NCBI GenBank assembly: GCA_950097015.1
Contig: CATNEN010000038.1
Span: 25,147,001 to 25,211,000, forward strand
Reading direction: 5' to 3'
DNA from: Macrostomum hystrix
Lineage: Eukaryota > Platyhelminthes > Macrostomidae
Length of the DNA stretch: 64,000 bases
Under the pieces are notes generated by a model. It saw only the letters and a list, made by a program, of their open reading frames with translations. It made no database searches and had not been told where the DNA came from. The first letter of the stretch is position 1. Each line of letters begins with the position of its first letter. This document shows, piece after piece, positions 55,301-64,000 of the stretch. The translations under genes and the position numbers were made by a program.

Positions 55301-57642
55301 GGTTCCTAATAATAAATTAGGGCTGCGGGCAGTGGCACATCATTTGGTGATAGTAGACCCATAGCCAGCGATAGGCAATTCTGCCCATTTCACTGACTCC
55401 TTTGCACACACGCACATAGATCTCCTTTCGCAGGCACACATTCTGGAAGGTTTGTACTTCTGTCCTGACTTTCTCATCGTCAGGCAGCTTACACTTTAGC
55501 TGTGCCTTTGAGGTTGGCCCACAAACGCGCAATATGCACGACAAGCCTCCAAGCCTTCTCTCCGCGGCTGCGCCCTAAATATGTGTCCTCACCGCGGAAT
55601 CGAGCTCAGGGACCTTGTTGCGAAAGGCGAACGCGTTAACCGCTCTGCCTCTCATGATTTGTGATACCTATTTTAGTACTGGTTGAGTGTCTCGCTCGAG
55701 AAAAAAAACTGGTTAAAAATCACCCTGTATGTCAGATTCCGGAATCTCTAACGACAGAATCCCAAGGTACAGAACCAAACAGAAAAAATATTAACGGTTT
55801 AGAAAGTGTAAAAAATGATTAAATCCAACTCACTTATCAAACTCAATTCGACCATATTGATACGAAATCTTCCAGACATTTCCAATGCCACCCAAGTCGA
55901 TGAGGCCCTGTATTGACACGCGCGGTTCGTTACAAAAGCCGTCAAAAATGCCATAAAACACGGAACAAGGGTTCAAATACCTGAATGATGATGGCTAGTA
56001 TGCCTGCCGTCATAACGATCGACTGAAAAACATCAGTCCAAATGACCGCTTTGATTCCACCCTGAAAAATGAGAACATACATTTACTATTAATTTGTTAA
56101 TATATTGAAGTTATTAGTCTAACATTGCCCGTATTTGCCAATTAGCGGGAGGGTGAGTGGCAGAGCGGTTAACACGTTCGCCTCTCGCACCAAGGTCCGT
56201 CAGCTCGATTCTGCGGCGAGGCCACATTCATTTGTATTTGTAAAAGTGTACACTGCCTGACGATGAGAAAGTCAGGGCGGATTTACACACCTGTGTGAGA
56301 ATGTCTTTGTATCGTCTGTGTGCGTCTGTGCTCAGGAGTCAAGTGAAGTGGGCAGAATTGCCTCCCCGCTGCATGGCTGCGGGTCTAGTGTCACCGTGCC
56401 ATTGCCCGCAGTCCCCCTGCAATATTACTTTTATTATTGCTAACTAGCCTCACCCAGGCGGTGTAGAAGGTGCAAATAACACCGCTAGCTGCAATCGATG
56501 CTTCTATAGGAATCGCTCCGTTAGACACTGGAAAAGGTTTAACAACAGTAATGCATAGACGGCATTTAAAATTTGCAAAAATGAATTGTAAAACATGACT
56601 TTTGGAAGTTGTAAAGTCTTTAATTTGTAATAAAATCGCCTCATACCATACTGCAGTGCAGTTGCTGGGGCGTACAATGCAATACCCATGTAGATAACCT
56701 GCAAAAGGGAGACATAGACGTAGTGAATGTTTCGATAATAAAAATCACCTACATCAAATAGAAGCGATATCCAGTTAAGCACTTCGCACATTGTTTAGCA
56801 GCAGCAGAAAGTTTCCCATTAGACGAACAACTCTGGACTTGAATCGCAGCTCCAAGAACTGAAAAGGGAAATATAGTTAGACTTTAGACTTTCAATTGTG
56901 AATACTATAAGTACTAATATAAGTAAATGACTCTGAAAGCTTTAAAATGAGTACTGAAGCACAAAATACAATTTTTTCAACTTTCAACTTTTTTGCGCGA
57001 CGCATCTGATGAAGGCTGCGTTCGTCTGTTCAGTCCATGGACTTAGGGGATGCCACACCCAAAGTGTCTTGCTAAAAGAACACTAATTGTTCGGGAATCA
57101 AACCCACGACTTTCGGGGTATGTGTCTGACGTTCTAGCGACTCGGCTACAAGCTCCTCAATATATTCGCTTAACTTCTACACAATGAATTTATCGCCATC
57201 TCACCTCAAACGAGCTAGTGAGCCTCAGGTTGTAAAACACGGGCACAAATATCAGGGCAGCCAGAATGACGCCAATGTTCTCCGCAAAGATTGACAGTAC
57301 GTACATTGTTCCGTTGAAATAGATCTCCGCAGGACCACCCAAAATCAAAATTGCCGAGTTGAAGGACACGAGCAGTGACAGCGCGACCGGGATCATGTGC
57401 AGCTGGCGACCTCCCATGACGAATTCCTCTTTTTCATCGCTACCACCAGGAACTTTGCCTTTGCGTCCGAGGCAGCTGGCAATGAGGCCTACAGCTAGTG
57501 AGGCAGCCAGGAACAAGCCCAGCACAACATAGTCGACTGCGGAGAATTGGTTAAACGTTTGCTGGTGTTTCCCGACCAAGGCTTCGGTTGGCGATGAGAA
57601 ACGTGGCAGCTGAAGGCTAGTCTGCCACAATGGATTGTTCAT
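52325..57642 (-). CDS. SLC5 sodium/solute cotransporter (SMCT/SMVT-like), 14 exons, complete, 670 aa
   Basis: Exons in order: 57205-57642, 56790-56858, 56647-56698, 56454-56527, 55981-56061, 55834-55907, 54958-55098, 54684-54819, 54134-54219, 53921-54036, 53379-53536, 52875-53068, 52689-52789 and 52325-52617. The sum is 2013 nt, or 670 residues plus stop, and all phases are consistent. The protein is a plasma-membrane sodium symporter of the monocarboxylate/multivitamin subgroup. TM1 follows FSAVDYVVLG. Hallmarks include EFVMGGRQLHMIPVALSLL, VIYMGIALYAPATAL, GGIKAVIWTDVFQ and the Na2-site segment SSVSSSLSALAATTWEDFLK. FGAPLLGLFSMGVLFPF is the conserved later TM. The C-terminal tail is acidic and hydrophilic. 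Introns carry SINEs. The substrate is uncertain: monocarboxylates, iodide and vitamins are all transported within this clade. Confidence 0.93.
53108..53215 (+). mobile_element. SINE-C head fragment
   Basis: TGTAGCCTAGCGGTTAGAG, GACTTGAAGGTCGTGAG and TTCGATTCCCGACACC form an A-box/B-box tRNA-like head. TGTGTCCTTTAGCAAGACA is the SINE-C body. It stops before the palindrome segment. In an SLC5 intron. Confidence 0.68.
54355..54650 (+). mobile_element. SINE-A copy
   Basis: Head near 54360 (CCAGAGCGGTCTTATG), GAGGCCACATATATTCG, GCGGAGAGAAGGCCTGGATG, CACTGCCTGATGATGAG, GCCCGCAGCCCTCCTG and an ATTATT tail. Several small deletions relative to the 37.5-kb copy. In an SLC5 intron. Confidence 0.82.
55222..55304 (-). 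mobile_element. SINE-C tail fragment
   Basis: CAGCTGTTCAGTCCATGGAC plus GCCGCACACCC matches the palindrome end of SINE-C. It directly abuts the tail of the SINE-A copy at 55305. Confidence 0.55.
55305..55655 (-). mobile_element. SINE-A copy, minus strand
   Basis: In reverse orientation: an ATTATTA tail at 55305-55316, GGGCTGCGGGCAGTGG, CTTTCTCATCGTCAGGCAG, TCTCCGCGGCTGCGCCC, and head GAATCGAGCTCAGGGACC ending AACCGCTCTGCC. In an SLC5 intron, sense to the host gene. Confidence 0.85.
56147..56440 (+). mobile_element. SINE-A copy with internal deletion
   Basis: Shows the tRNA-like head (GGCAGAGCGGTTAACACG, B-box AGCTCGATTCTG), then a jump from the GAGGCCACATTC segment straight to GTGTACACTGCCTGACGAT. 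About 80 bp of body are lost. It ends in GCCCGCAG and an ATT-rich tail. It sits in an SLC5 intron. Confidence 0.85.
57005..57160 (-). mobile_element. SINE-C copy
   Basis: Contains GTTCAGTCCATGGACTTAGG, GTGTCTTGCTAAAAGAACAC, GGGAATCAAACCCACGAC and the head CTCGGCTACAAGCTCC in the same order as the 14.1-kb copy, with about 60 bp of body missing. In SLC5 intron 1. Confidence 0.75.
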
Positions 57643-58159
57643 TGCCTCTGCGAACTCTCTGAGTTCTTGTTAGTTTGTCTGAATTTAAGTTAGCAATTAT
57701 TTTGCTCAGGTTCGCTTGCTAAAACAAATTTTAACGAGTATTATCTGCAAAATTTTCGGTCCAACCGAAAGTTCTTATCTCCGTTGGCGAAACATTATCT
57801 GCTAGCAAATGAAACTGAACTAAGCTAATATCAAACTAAAAAACGAAATAGTTGGTTGTTCAAAGCTCGGGTAACTTTCTATTTTCGATACGTTTTCGGA
57901 GAATACGGCATTAGTAACGAATCACTTTAGGCTTAACTCCTTCTAACTTCCACAGAAAATCAGTTAACATGTATCAGCTCTCTGAGAATGTTCTCCTGTG
58001 TTATTAAGTTTCACTGATAACTTTTTATAAGAAACACAGGCACACAAAAAGTGGGCAAGGTCACGCAGGGCTAGATCTGCAGAGTTGACTCATACCTAAT
58101 TGGCTTTCTCACTGCGATTAACAAAGTTATTTTTAACTCTTGACAAAGTGCATTCTCCT

Positions 58160-58205
58160 GAGATTTCTCACCACGCGGCTGCGCCCCTATATAAGGCTGT
58201 GTCCT
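58160..58205 (-). mobile_element. Possible short SINE-A relic
   Basis: CTCACCACGCGGCTGCGCCC followed by AAGGCTGTG resembles the SINE-A central segment (TCTCCGCGGCTGCGCCCC). Only about 40 bp are recognisable. Confidence 0.4.
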
Positions 58206-58477
58206 TGAAGTAAAAAAGCAAAGCAGGAGTACAGGATGTTATGAAGGTGTTACTTATATGTATCAATGTTTTTTAAGGATATAAACTATATATAATATTT
58301 CGAATATGATAAAATTGTATATTGCTCGATACAACACTTTCATTAGTAATCATTGTACTCAGATACACGTGTCAAAAAGTTCCCAGAGATTTTGCATTGC
58401 CTTACATTCCCAAATAAAATCCGTGCGCAGCCTCGAAAACAATCCTGTTCAATTTTTGTACGTCCTTTAAGATTGAT

Positions 58478-58882
58478 TTTATAATAATAATAATAATTGA
58501 CACTAGACCCATGGGCCATGGCAGGTGTTGTGTGTCAAGCACACTAGCAGGTGGGGACTGCACACCTATTGTACTCCCCGGCTCTCTCGGACACGGGTTG
58601 ACAGCCGCGTGTCAACAATGGAATTTCTTTTTTCTAAACATATCGGCAGCATCTAAACACAACTGAATTGCCGCACAGAACTGCTTTATTCCACGCCAGC
58701 CGGAATTATTATTACCCGACGAAATGTCGGTACTCATTTGCAGCTGAGTAGAATGTGTGCTGATCAGGGCAAAGCAGCTTGCCAAAGGCAGCACGAATAT
58801 AGTTCTAGACTAGGTCGGGAGTCGAACCCAGGACCATCTGATCCAGAGTCCGACACCTTACTGACTGAGCTATCCGCCCCTT
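58478..58882 (-). mobile_element. SINE-B, tRNA-Gln-derived, about 400 bp
   Basis: The reverse strand starts with GGGGCGGATAGCTCAGTCAG, an A-box, then an anticodon loop CTCTGGA (anticodon CTG, glutamine) and a B-box GGGTTCGACTCCC (58880-58815). The body follows, and an (ATT)n tail is seen as ATAATAATAATAATAATTG at 58481-58500. The last body segment, GGGTCTAGTGTCA, also occurs near the end of SINE-A. Only one copy is seen here. Confidence 0.72.
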
Positions 58883-59115
58883 GATTGATGTTATAAACGC
58901 GTGACTAACTCCTCATCCTTAAAATTTCACTTCACTTCACTTTCCACATTTTGTGAGCGCACTTAAAAAAGGCTTGTATCTTGTTTGAACTATCGATAAT
59001 GATCGCACATTAGGCAATAAAAGTTCTTGCAAATAGTTTTGTCAACTAAAAATCATAACATCAACTCAATATCACTAAAAGCTCTTTCATATCTGGGGTA
59101 TTGTCAAAATCAGAC

Positions 59116-60097
59116 CTATCTGGACACCATGCACTCGAAGGTGTTCATTGAATAATAATAATTAAGTGGATAGTGAGCAGCCTGGTTAAAAAAAACAACG
59201 CCTGTTGCCCACAAAGACGCGGTAAGATTCAAAGCCACAGGTGGCGTGTAGTAACGTCCATTCGGGTTGAAGCAGTGACAGTCTCCGTACCACCAGCTGC
59301 CTTGGTAAATGACGGCACAGCTGTTCGGATGTACGTCGCGATCTCTGTCAGGTGTGCTAAACATGTTTCCATTCAAGTATACTGCCATGCCGTGATTGCA
59401 TTCAATTACGTTCGAGCTGGCCAGGTCCTGTGGCCCGACGCTCACTCGGTATCCCTGGTCGACGCCCTGCACCGCGAAGTACGTGTCCTCCCACCAGTAG
59501 CGAGTGCCGTTCCAGTCGCTCATCTCCCACCTCACTCGCCTGTCGCCGGCCCGAGTCAGCTGGTGAATCGCCTCCAGACCCATCCAGAAGTTCCTGTCCT
59601 CTCCCTGACCGAACTCCACCAGGTAGTCAGTCCAGTTCCGGTAAAAATCAACAGAGCCGTCCACCCGGTGCTGGAATGTCCGCCAGCAGGTGCGTCCGAG
59701 CTCATCGAGTCGTCTCACCTGCAACCGCGTGAAATCAATCAGTCTTTCCACAGAAGCCACATATTCTGTACAAGAGGAGTGGCATGGCAAACATTCAATG
59801 TAAACTCACCAGCAGCAGAGGCAAGCTCGAGTTTCTCGCATTGCGGCACTTCCTGCATCCGCTCTGTCCGAGCAGGCAGCTGAACAGGCGGCAGGTGCGG
59901 AGGTCTGCGTCGAAGTGCACGGCCTGGTGCTGCGGCCCAGCCAGCAGGGCGCACTCGGAGTCGCTTCTCACGCTCACAGGCGACGCATCAAGCAGGTACT
60001 CGCTCAGGTCGTCTCGCTGCTCGGTCCAGTAGCTTTGATGGACAGAACCTTTCGGGTATAGAGTGAGTAAGGTTAACAGTAGTAAAATCCCCTTCAT
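59116..60097 (-). CDS. Secreted fibrinogen-related protein (PAN-like region + fibrinogen C-terminal domain), 2 exons
   Basis: Exon 1 is 59810-60097 (96 codons, donor GTGAGT). Exon 2 is 59116-59718 (200 codons plus stop, acceptor CGGTTGCAG). Both are phase 0 and give about 296 residues. Residues 1-20 form a signal peptide (MKGILLLLTLLTL). Exon 1 then has Cys-spaced SECALLAG, VHFDADLRTCRLFSC, resembling a PAN/apple fold. Exon 2 has the fibrinogen-domain core: TFQHRVDGSVDFYRNWTDY, NFWMGLEAIHQLT, the calcium-site DRDRD, and the Cys pair in NSCAVIYQGSWWYGDCHCF followed by NPNGRYY. Such lectin-like proteins often bind acetylated sugars in innate defence; the function here is inferred. The first strands of a typical fibrinogen domain are shortened to RRLDELGRTCW. 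A 110-bp copy of the intron/exon 2 junction lies at 61271-61380. Confidence 0.88.
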
Positions 60098-61270
60098 ATC
60101 TAGTTTTTAATAGTTATCCGCACGTATCTTGAGTAGGGAACTTTTATTAACTTTTAAAATGTCGTTTAATTATTTTTTTGAAAGATCCGTTTGCAAATTC
60201 AAATTTTTCAAATTCTTCATTGGCAAGCGATTTATGAAGGCGGCATTTTAATTGGTAGCCTCTGCTGGCCCGGTACCAAGCGAGGTTTTGAATTTTTCAT
60301 AAGGTTGTTTTTCTCGCAGCATCTGTAACGTTTCCTTGACGAGAAAAATACTTCTAGTGCAGCTCAAATAAAAAATTTGCTGTCAAACAAGGTTTGGAGC
60401 TGCAGTCGTGTCTCTATCACAAATATCTCTCATCAGCATAAGAAACGTTTTAAGGATTTTGATACATTTTAACTGTCAGTCAGAATTACGAGCTAGTTAC
60501 CTGTAAATATTGTCTTTGAAGTTGATGGCAATCGAGAGGATAGAGAGGATTATTGAACACTGAGCAGGCGAAATTTACACGTTTTTACACATAAACAAGT
60601 CATGTTAAATAATCACTGGATATTTAGTTTAGCCGGGGTCTGCTTATTTCAAGTAAATACCTAAGATTTTGGCTCTGGACCATAATAACGCGCTCTGTTC
60701 AAACAAAAACTGAAGTCATTAATTTGGCAGTCAATAACGTTATTGACCGAAACGATTCCTTCTGAAATTTCACGAATTTTTGTATCCTAATATGGCTTGC
60801 GTCAGCATCTAGTTACTATTTACTCACTATTTTGGCTCTGGATGCTTTTGTAGTTAACCTAAAATCAGTATCGATTTTTCTGAGTCGAAAATGGCATGAC
60901 TAACCAAATGACTAATCATATCCTACGTATGGAGCCTCGACCTACACAGCTCGTTTGAAGTTTAAGTGCTAGCGTTCGCATTTAAGAGAAACGTAACAAA
61001 ATTTAACAAATAATAACAAAAAGAAATACAAAAAGTATTTAGCAATCTTCGTTTTCTTGCGAGCGTGGTTAGAGAATGTTATATGGCCTTTTTAAGCATA
61101 TGAAATTATATCTCCAAAGCATTTTTTGTATTATCGTAATTTAGTCTTTGTCTTAGAAAAAGGATGATTATGAGCAGGTAAATTCAACTAGGTAAATTAT
61201 CTACGAGTATAGGTAGATAGAAATACCGGTAAAAAGTGTTTTCTAAAGTTTAAAAAAGTTAAACCATTTG
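60098..61270. other. Intergenic between the fibrinogen gene and the P450 remnant
   Basis: AT-rich, with no exon matching the missing P450 half (no I-helix AGxxT, ExxR or FxxGxxxCxG frames on the minus strand). Confidence 0.55.
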
Positions 61271-61380
61271 GTAGAAATCAACAGAGCCGTCCACCCGGTG
61301 CTGGAATGTCCGCCAGCAGGTGCGTCCGAGCTCATCGAGTCGTCTCACCTGCAACCGCGTCAAATCAATCAGTATTTCCA
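61271..61380 (-). pseudogene. Duplicated fragment of the fibrinogen gene (acceptor plus first 78 bp of exon 2)
   Basis: Positions 61271-61380 align without gaps to 59641-59750, with three mismatches in 110 bp (at 61274, 61361 and 61374). The copied block holds the end of the fibrinogen intron, its AG acceptor and the first 26 codons of exon 2, through DGSVDFY. The copy then runs into QMV and a stop. It abuts the truncated 3' end of the P450 frame. The high identity suggests a recent event, or an assembly artefact. Confidence 0.9.
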
Positions 61381-62252
61381 CCACGAGCTTCAGCATTGTG
61401 TCGCTCTTTGATATATGCGTCGCATAGGCAGTTACCCTCAGCGTCGGGGTCGGCGGCTAGCAACGCTTCGCTTTGGGAAATCTCCTTTACAAAGTTGTGA
61501 ATGTCGTCAAAAACGCTGAGTAACTTTCGAGTTATTGGCAGAAGATTCAAAGGCCTAGACAGGTAAGGGAACAAGAACGGTAGAGAGTCGATCAGGCCGA
61601 CATCGAATAGAAACTTGGAGTCCGATAGAAACTTCTCGTATCGCTTCTCCTCGTTGGCATATCTGCGCCCGAACACAAGCATGGCTATGACACTGTTTGT
61701 CAGGGCGTTGAAGTGCTCTATCGACTTCACCTGATTTAGTTGCTGTTGTAGTTGCTCTAGCAGAATGCCGATTTCGCTGTTGATGAACTCGACGGACTCG
61801 GCTCGAGCGAAGCCGAAATCTCGCAGCACCCGAAACGACACGCGGCGTTGCTGGGACCAGACGGGACCCTCGGTGAATAGTATTCCGCAGCCCTGCGTTG
61901 TCTGTGCAGCTGCTGGTGGCAACTGCCTGACAGAGAAGACTTCTTCGCCAAACATATCCTTGAGCAGCTGGTAGGAGAACACCACAATCATCAGCCTGTT
62001 GCCAAGTCTGTATGAGTAGATGTCGCCATACTTCAGTCGCATCTTGTCTTGGCTTTCCTCTAGGTGCTTCATGTCTAGCCAGGGCAGCATGCCCAAGACG
62101 GGCACACCAACTGGTCCAGGTGGCAGCTGGCTCGCTCGGTGCAATGCTCTGGCTGTGTAGACCAGCGCTACAGTGGCTCCAGCAGCTAGCGCCAGACTTT
62201 TGCTGTTGGCGAGGTAAAATTCTTTGGCGGTGTTGAGCGTCTCGGAGCTCAT
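61365..62252 (-). pseudogene. Cytochrome P450 (CYP2-like), N-terminal half only, probably truncated
   Basis: A 295-codon frame, where full P450s have about 500 residues. It has an N-terminal membrane anchor (about residues 19-38), the proline hinge PPGP at 44-47 followed by VGVPVLGMLPWLD, and YGDIYSYRLGNRLMIVV. The C-helix is WSQQRR near 132, the WxxxR motif that contacts haem. It then has SVIAMLVFGRRY and a CYP2-like helix F/G region. It ends KERHNAEARGGNTD, and the last five codons come from the fibrinogen fragment at 61271-61380. The I-helix AGxxT, ExxR and haem-binding Cys are absent, and none is visible between 60098 and 61270. A hAT terminal repeat begins 17 bp upstream of the ATG. An intact frame over the whole half suggests recent truncation. 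Remaining exons could exist elsewhere if the assembly is wrong. Confidence 0.85.
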
Positions 62253-62268
62253 TAAATTGACAGATAGT

Positions 62269-63330
62269 CAGTGCTGGGCAAGTTAATCAAATTTTTTAAC
62301 TCGTTAGAAGTTAAAAATTTAATTCAATTAACTTCAAAAAAATTAACTGTAACTAGTTAAATATTAAACTTTTGCCAAAAATTGAACTTCTGAAAAGTTA
62401 AAAGTTAAAGTTAATTCCTACTCAACTCAATAATGCAAGTCTGAACATAGGGTGAAAGGCCGCTGCTAGCACGCATGACTCATTATTGAACTGTCGTTCA
62501 AACCGAGAATTAATGCCATCAAGCAGGGACAGCACCAGAGAAGAGCAGTACTCGAGTTCAGTTTGGCTCATGCTCTCCAACTTGGATCTTGTTACGACTA
62601 CTGTTGGTAGTTGGTAGTAGGATGCCAAAGTAGGCGTACGTCTCTCCTTGAATGATGTCGAGGGCGTGCGCAACAGGCTTCATCACGTGAACATATTCCT
62701 TGAGGAATGCGACGTCGTCCACATGGAAAGGTGGTATCTGCAGGCGCAATTCTTCCATGCTCTGGTTGAGAGCTAGACGCTTTCCTTTGTCAAAAATGTC
62801 GCACAGGACACTCAAACTATCAAAAAGTGAGTTCCAGCGAGTTGCATTCGGCACCTGTAGCCTGCGGCCAAGTTTTTGTGCAATTGCATCTGCAGCAACA
62901 GTACTACGACCTTGCGAATTCCATTAAGCCTGTTCTTTGCCAAGGGTCTTCCGAAATTACAACCGAAAGGCACCATTAGAAGCCACAGCTTTCAATGCAT
63001 CAGTAGTGGCTATTAGGTTGAACGTGTGGGCAGCACATCGCATATGAGCTGGCAGTTCCTTCACTTCGTCAACTGCTTCAGAGAGCACATCATGAATTAT
63101 AGGAACAACAGTGACTTCAATCTGTTCAGGACTTTCTTTTTTAAAAAGTTGAAAATCTTCCTAGAAAAAATATAGAAAAAAACCATGAAAGAATAAAGAA
63201 TTGAACAAAGAAATAAGCAAGTTTTGTCATTTAACTTTAACTTACAGAAAAAATTAACGATTTTTGTTAACTAGTTAATACATAACAAGATTTAACGAAA
63301 GTTAACAATTTAAAAAAAAATTAACTACGA
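62269..63330 (-). mobile_element. hAT-family DNA transposon remnant
   Basis: A terminal motif CAGTGCTGGGCAAGTTA begins at 62269, typical of hAT ends. AT-rich AACTTAATT-type subterminal sequence follows (62290-62420), with similar sequence at 63225-63330. In between, minus-strand frames carry hAT transposase motifs: LPAHMRCAAHTFNLIATTDA (63050-62985), PNATRWNSLFDSL (62854-62815), LKEYVHVMKPVAHALDIIQG and YFGILLP (62710-62610), then FHPMFRLALL (62455-62425). The coding sequence shifts frame near 62560-62640 and again near 62930, so it is inactive. The opposite inverted terminus is not found before the mariner element at about 63334. Confidence 0.82.
62422..63145 (-). pseudogene. Broken hAT transposase
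   Basis: Three minus-strand reading-frame pieces (about 63145-62940, 62854-62558 and 62673-62422) together carry RNase H-like hAT transposase features: a Cys/His AAHTFNL motif, TRWNS, an EEL region and a LLPT motif. The pieces lie in different frames and overlap, so at least two frameshifts separate them. No BED zinc finger is seen in the part present. Confidence 0.78.
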
Positions 63331-63333
63331 GTG

Positions 63334-64000
63334 GTGTTTCAATAGTTTCCGGACTGACGTCACCATTTTGAGTTGAAATAGCCAAATCACTTGAAATTTG
63401 ATTTGCAATTGCAATAAGATTATTTTTATTATGTCCTAAAATTTCAGCGCAATCGGATTAACTGATCAAAAGTTGTACTGAATTTTGCATTAAACATCGA
63501 AAACAACAAATGCGATTTTTGGATTTCAGTTTCAAGCGATCACTCCTAATCACTGTCAGAGTCACTGATACCGTCGGCTGTGTCGCGAGGCTGACAGCTT
63601 GCGCGCTCTACGTACTCGCCTTCGATGGAGATGCACTTCTTGTAGCGCTCAATTAGCGCGTCGAAGCCAGCCTCCCAGAATTCAGCCTTCAGCTGACTAA
63701 GCGACTGATTGGTGGCATTGATGACTTCGTCACGAGTTGAGAAGATCTGACCACGCAGTTGTGAAGCATATTCCGAATAAAGTGCATATCAACCGAACTA
63801 TTCACAAAATCTCATCGAAATGACTCACAAACATGTAGCTGTGGTTACGGTCGGGCTGTGGCTGAGTAATTACGAACAATTGGCTAAAATTAGTTTCTTT
63901 CGCAAGACACCCACTATCAAGCTTTATAGTAAGAATTCTGAAACTAACTCTTATCTCGTATAAGTTGATTGGGTTTTGAAATATAATTGTTGTATACCAG
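63334..64000 (-). mobile_element. mariner/Tc1-superfamily remnant (runs off window)
   Basis: The right-hand part of an element whose minus-strand frame ends at a TAG complementary to 63546-63548. The C-terminal transposase signature reads FSTRDEVINATNQSLSQLK, FWEAGFDALIERYKKCISIE and GEYVE, the standard mariner ending (GIxxLxxRWxKCIxxxGxYxE). Upstream of about 63790 the frame is broken by a stop. A likely terminus is the sequence after TA at 63326-63327 (CGAGTGGTGTTTCAATAG). The remainder lies past 64000. Confidence 0.8.
63546..63790 (-). pseudogene. mariner transposase C-terminal fragment
   Basis: About 80 in-frame codons from SEYASQLRGQIF to the acidic tail DGISDSDSD and stop. LRGxxF, TRDEVI and YKKCISIEGEYVE follow the mariner consensus. 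The catalytic DDD residues are not present in the visible piece. An in-frame TGA lies just upstream, so this is a fragment. Confidence 0.78.

Larger units (their letters stand above)
57643..59115. other. Intergenic, SLC5 5' flank
   Basis: Contains a short SINE-A relic near 58.18 kb and SINE-B at 58478-58882. The SLC5 promoter must lie just right of 57642; nothing specific is recognisable. Confidence 0.5.

Overview
This is animal nuclear DNA, not prokaryotic. Genes are split by GT-AG introns, and the recognisable products are metazoan: UNC-13, an SLC5 sodium cotransporter, a rhodopsin-class GPCR, a fibrinogen-related secreted protein and a microsomal cytochrome P450. tRNA-derived SINEs, hAT and mariner remnants and very large minisatellite arrays fill much of the rest. 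An invertebrate bilaterian is the best guess. I cannot name the phylum from sequence alone.

Most of the window (about 5.4 to 50.7 kb, minus strand) is the 5' half of one gene, unc-13 (Munc13), the synaptic-vesicle priming factor. I rebuilt 13 exons by hand, and all of their splice phases agree. They encode the N-terminal C2A domain (exons at 50.7, 38.0, 28.7, 27.0 and 25.3 kb), a long disordered Ser/Pro/Gln-rich linker (22.2 to 11.5 kb), the amphipathic Trp helix that binds calmodulin in Munc13, and the stretch leading to the C1 domain. C1, C2B, MUN and C2C were not found and should lie beyond position 1. A 613-codon exon with its own ATG (7608-9446) ends in the same phase as the exon before the shared downstream part. 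It looks like the first exon of a second, C2A-less isoform.

Every long intron in the C2A/linker half of unc-13 carries one or more minisatellites, each with a different unit. They lie at 40.6, 41.9-44.6, 33.3-35.6, 32.1, 29.6-31.2, 27.7-28.6, 25.9-26.9, 23.9-25.2 and 15.0-21.5 kb, with another at 1.3-3.1 kb. Several units contain splice-site-like motifs in the sense orientation of the gene. One array (23.9-25.2 kb) repeats a perfect 5' splice-site consensus about 40-55 times. Many long apparent ORFs in the window are translations of these arrays and are not genes. An intronless peptide-receptor-like GPCR (47969-49204, plus strand) sits inside unc-13 intron 1.

To the right lies a complete 14-exon SLC5 gene (52325-57642, minus strand, 670 aa), whose introns hold SINEs rather than minisatellites. 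Next come a two-exon secreted fibrinogen-domain gene (59116-60097, minus) and a 5'-half P450 (61365-62252, minus). The P450 is cut off by a 110-bp copy of the fibrinogen gene's intron/exon junction. A hAT terminus begins 17 bp upstream of the P450 ATG, and the hAT remnant is in turn abutted by a mariner remnant that runs to the window end.

Three tRNA-headed SINE families can be defined: A (about 370 bp, at least 9 copies), B (tRNA-Gln-like, 1 copy) and C (recognised by a 14-bp palindrome). All exon structures are hand-derived from splice consensus, reading frame and family resemblance. No search or alignment was run.
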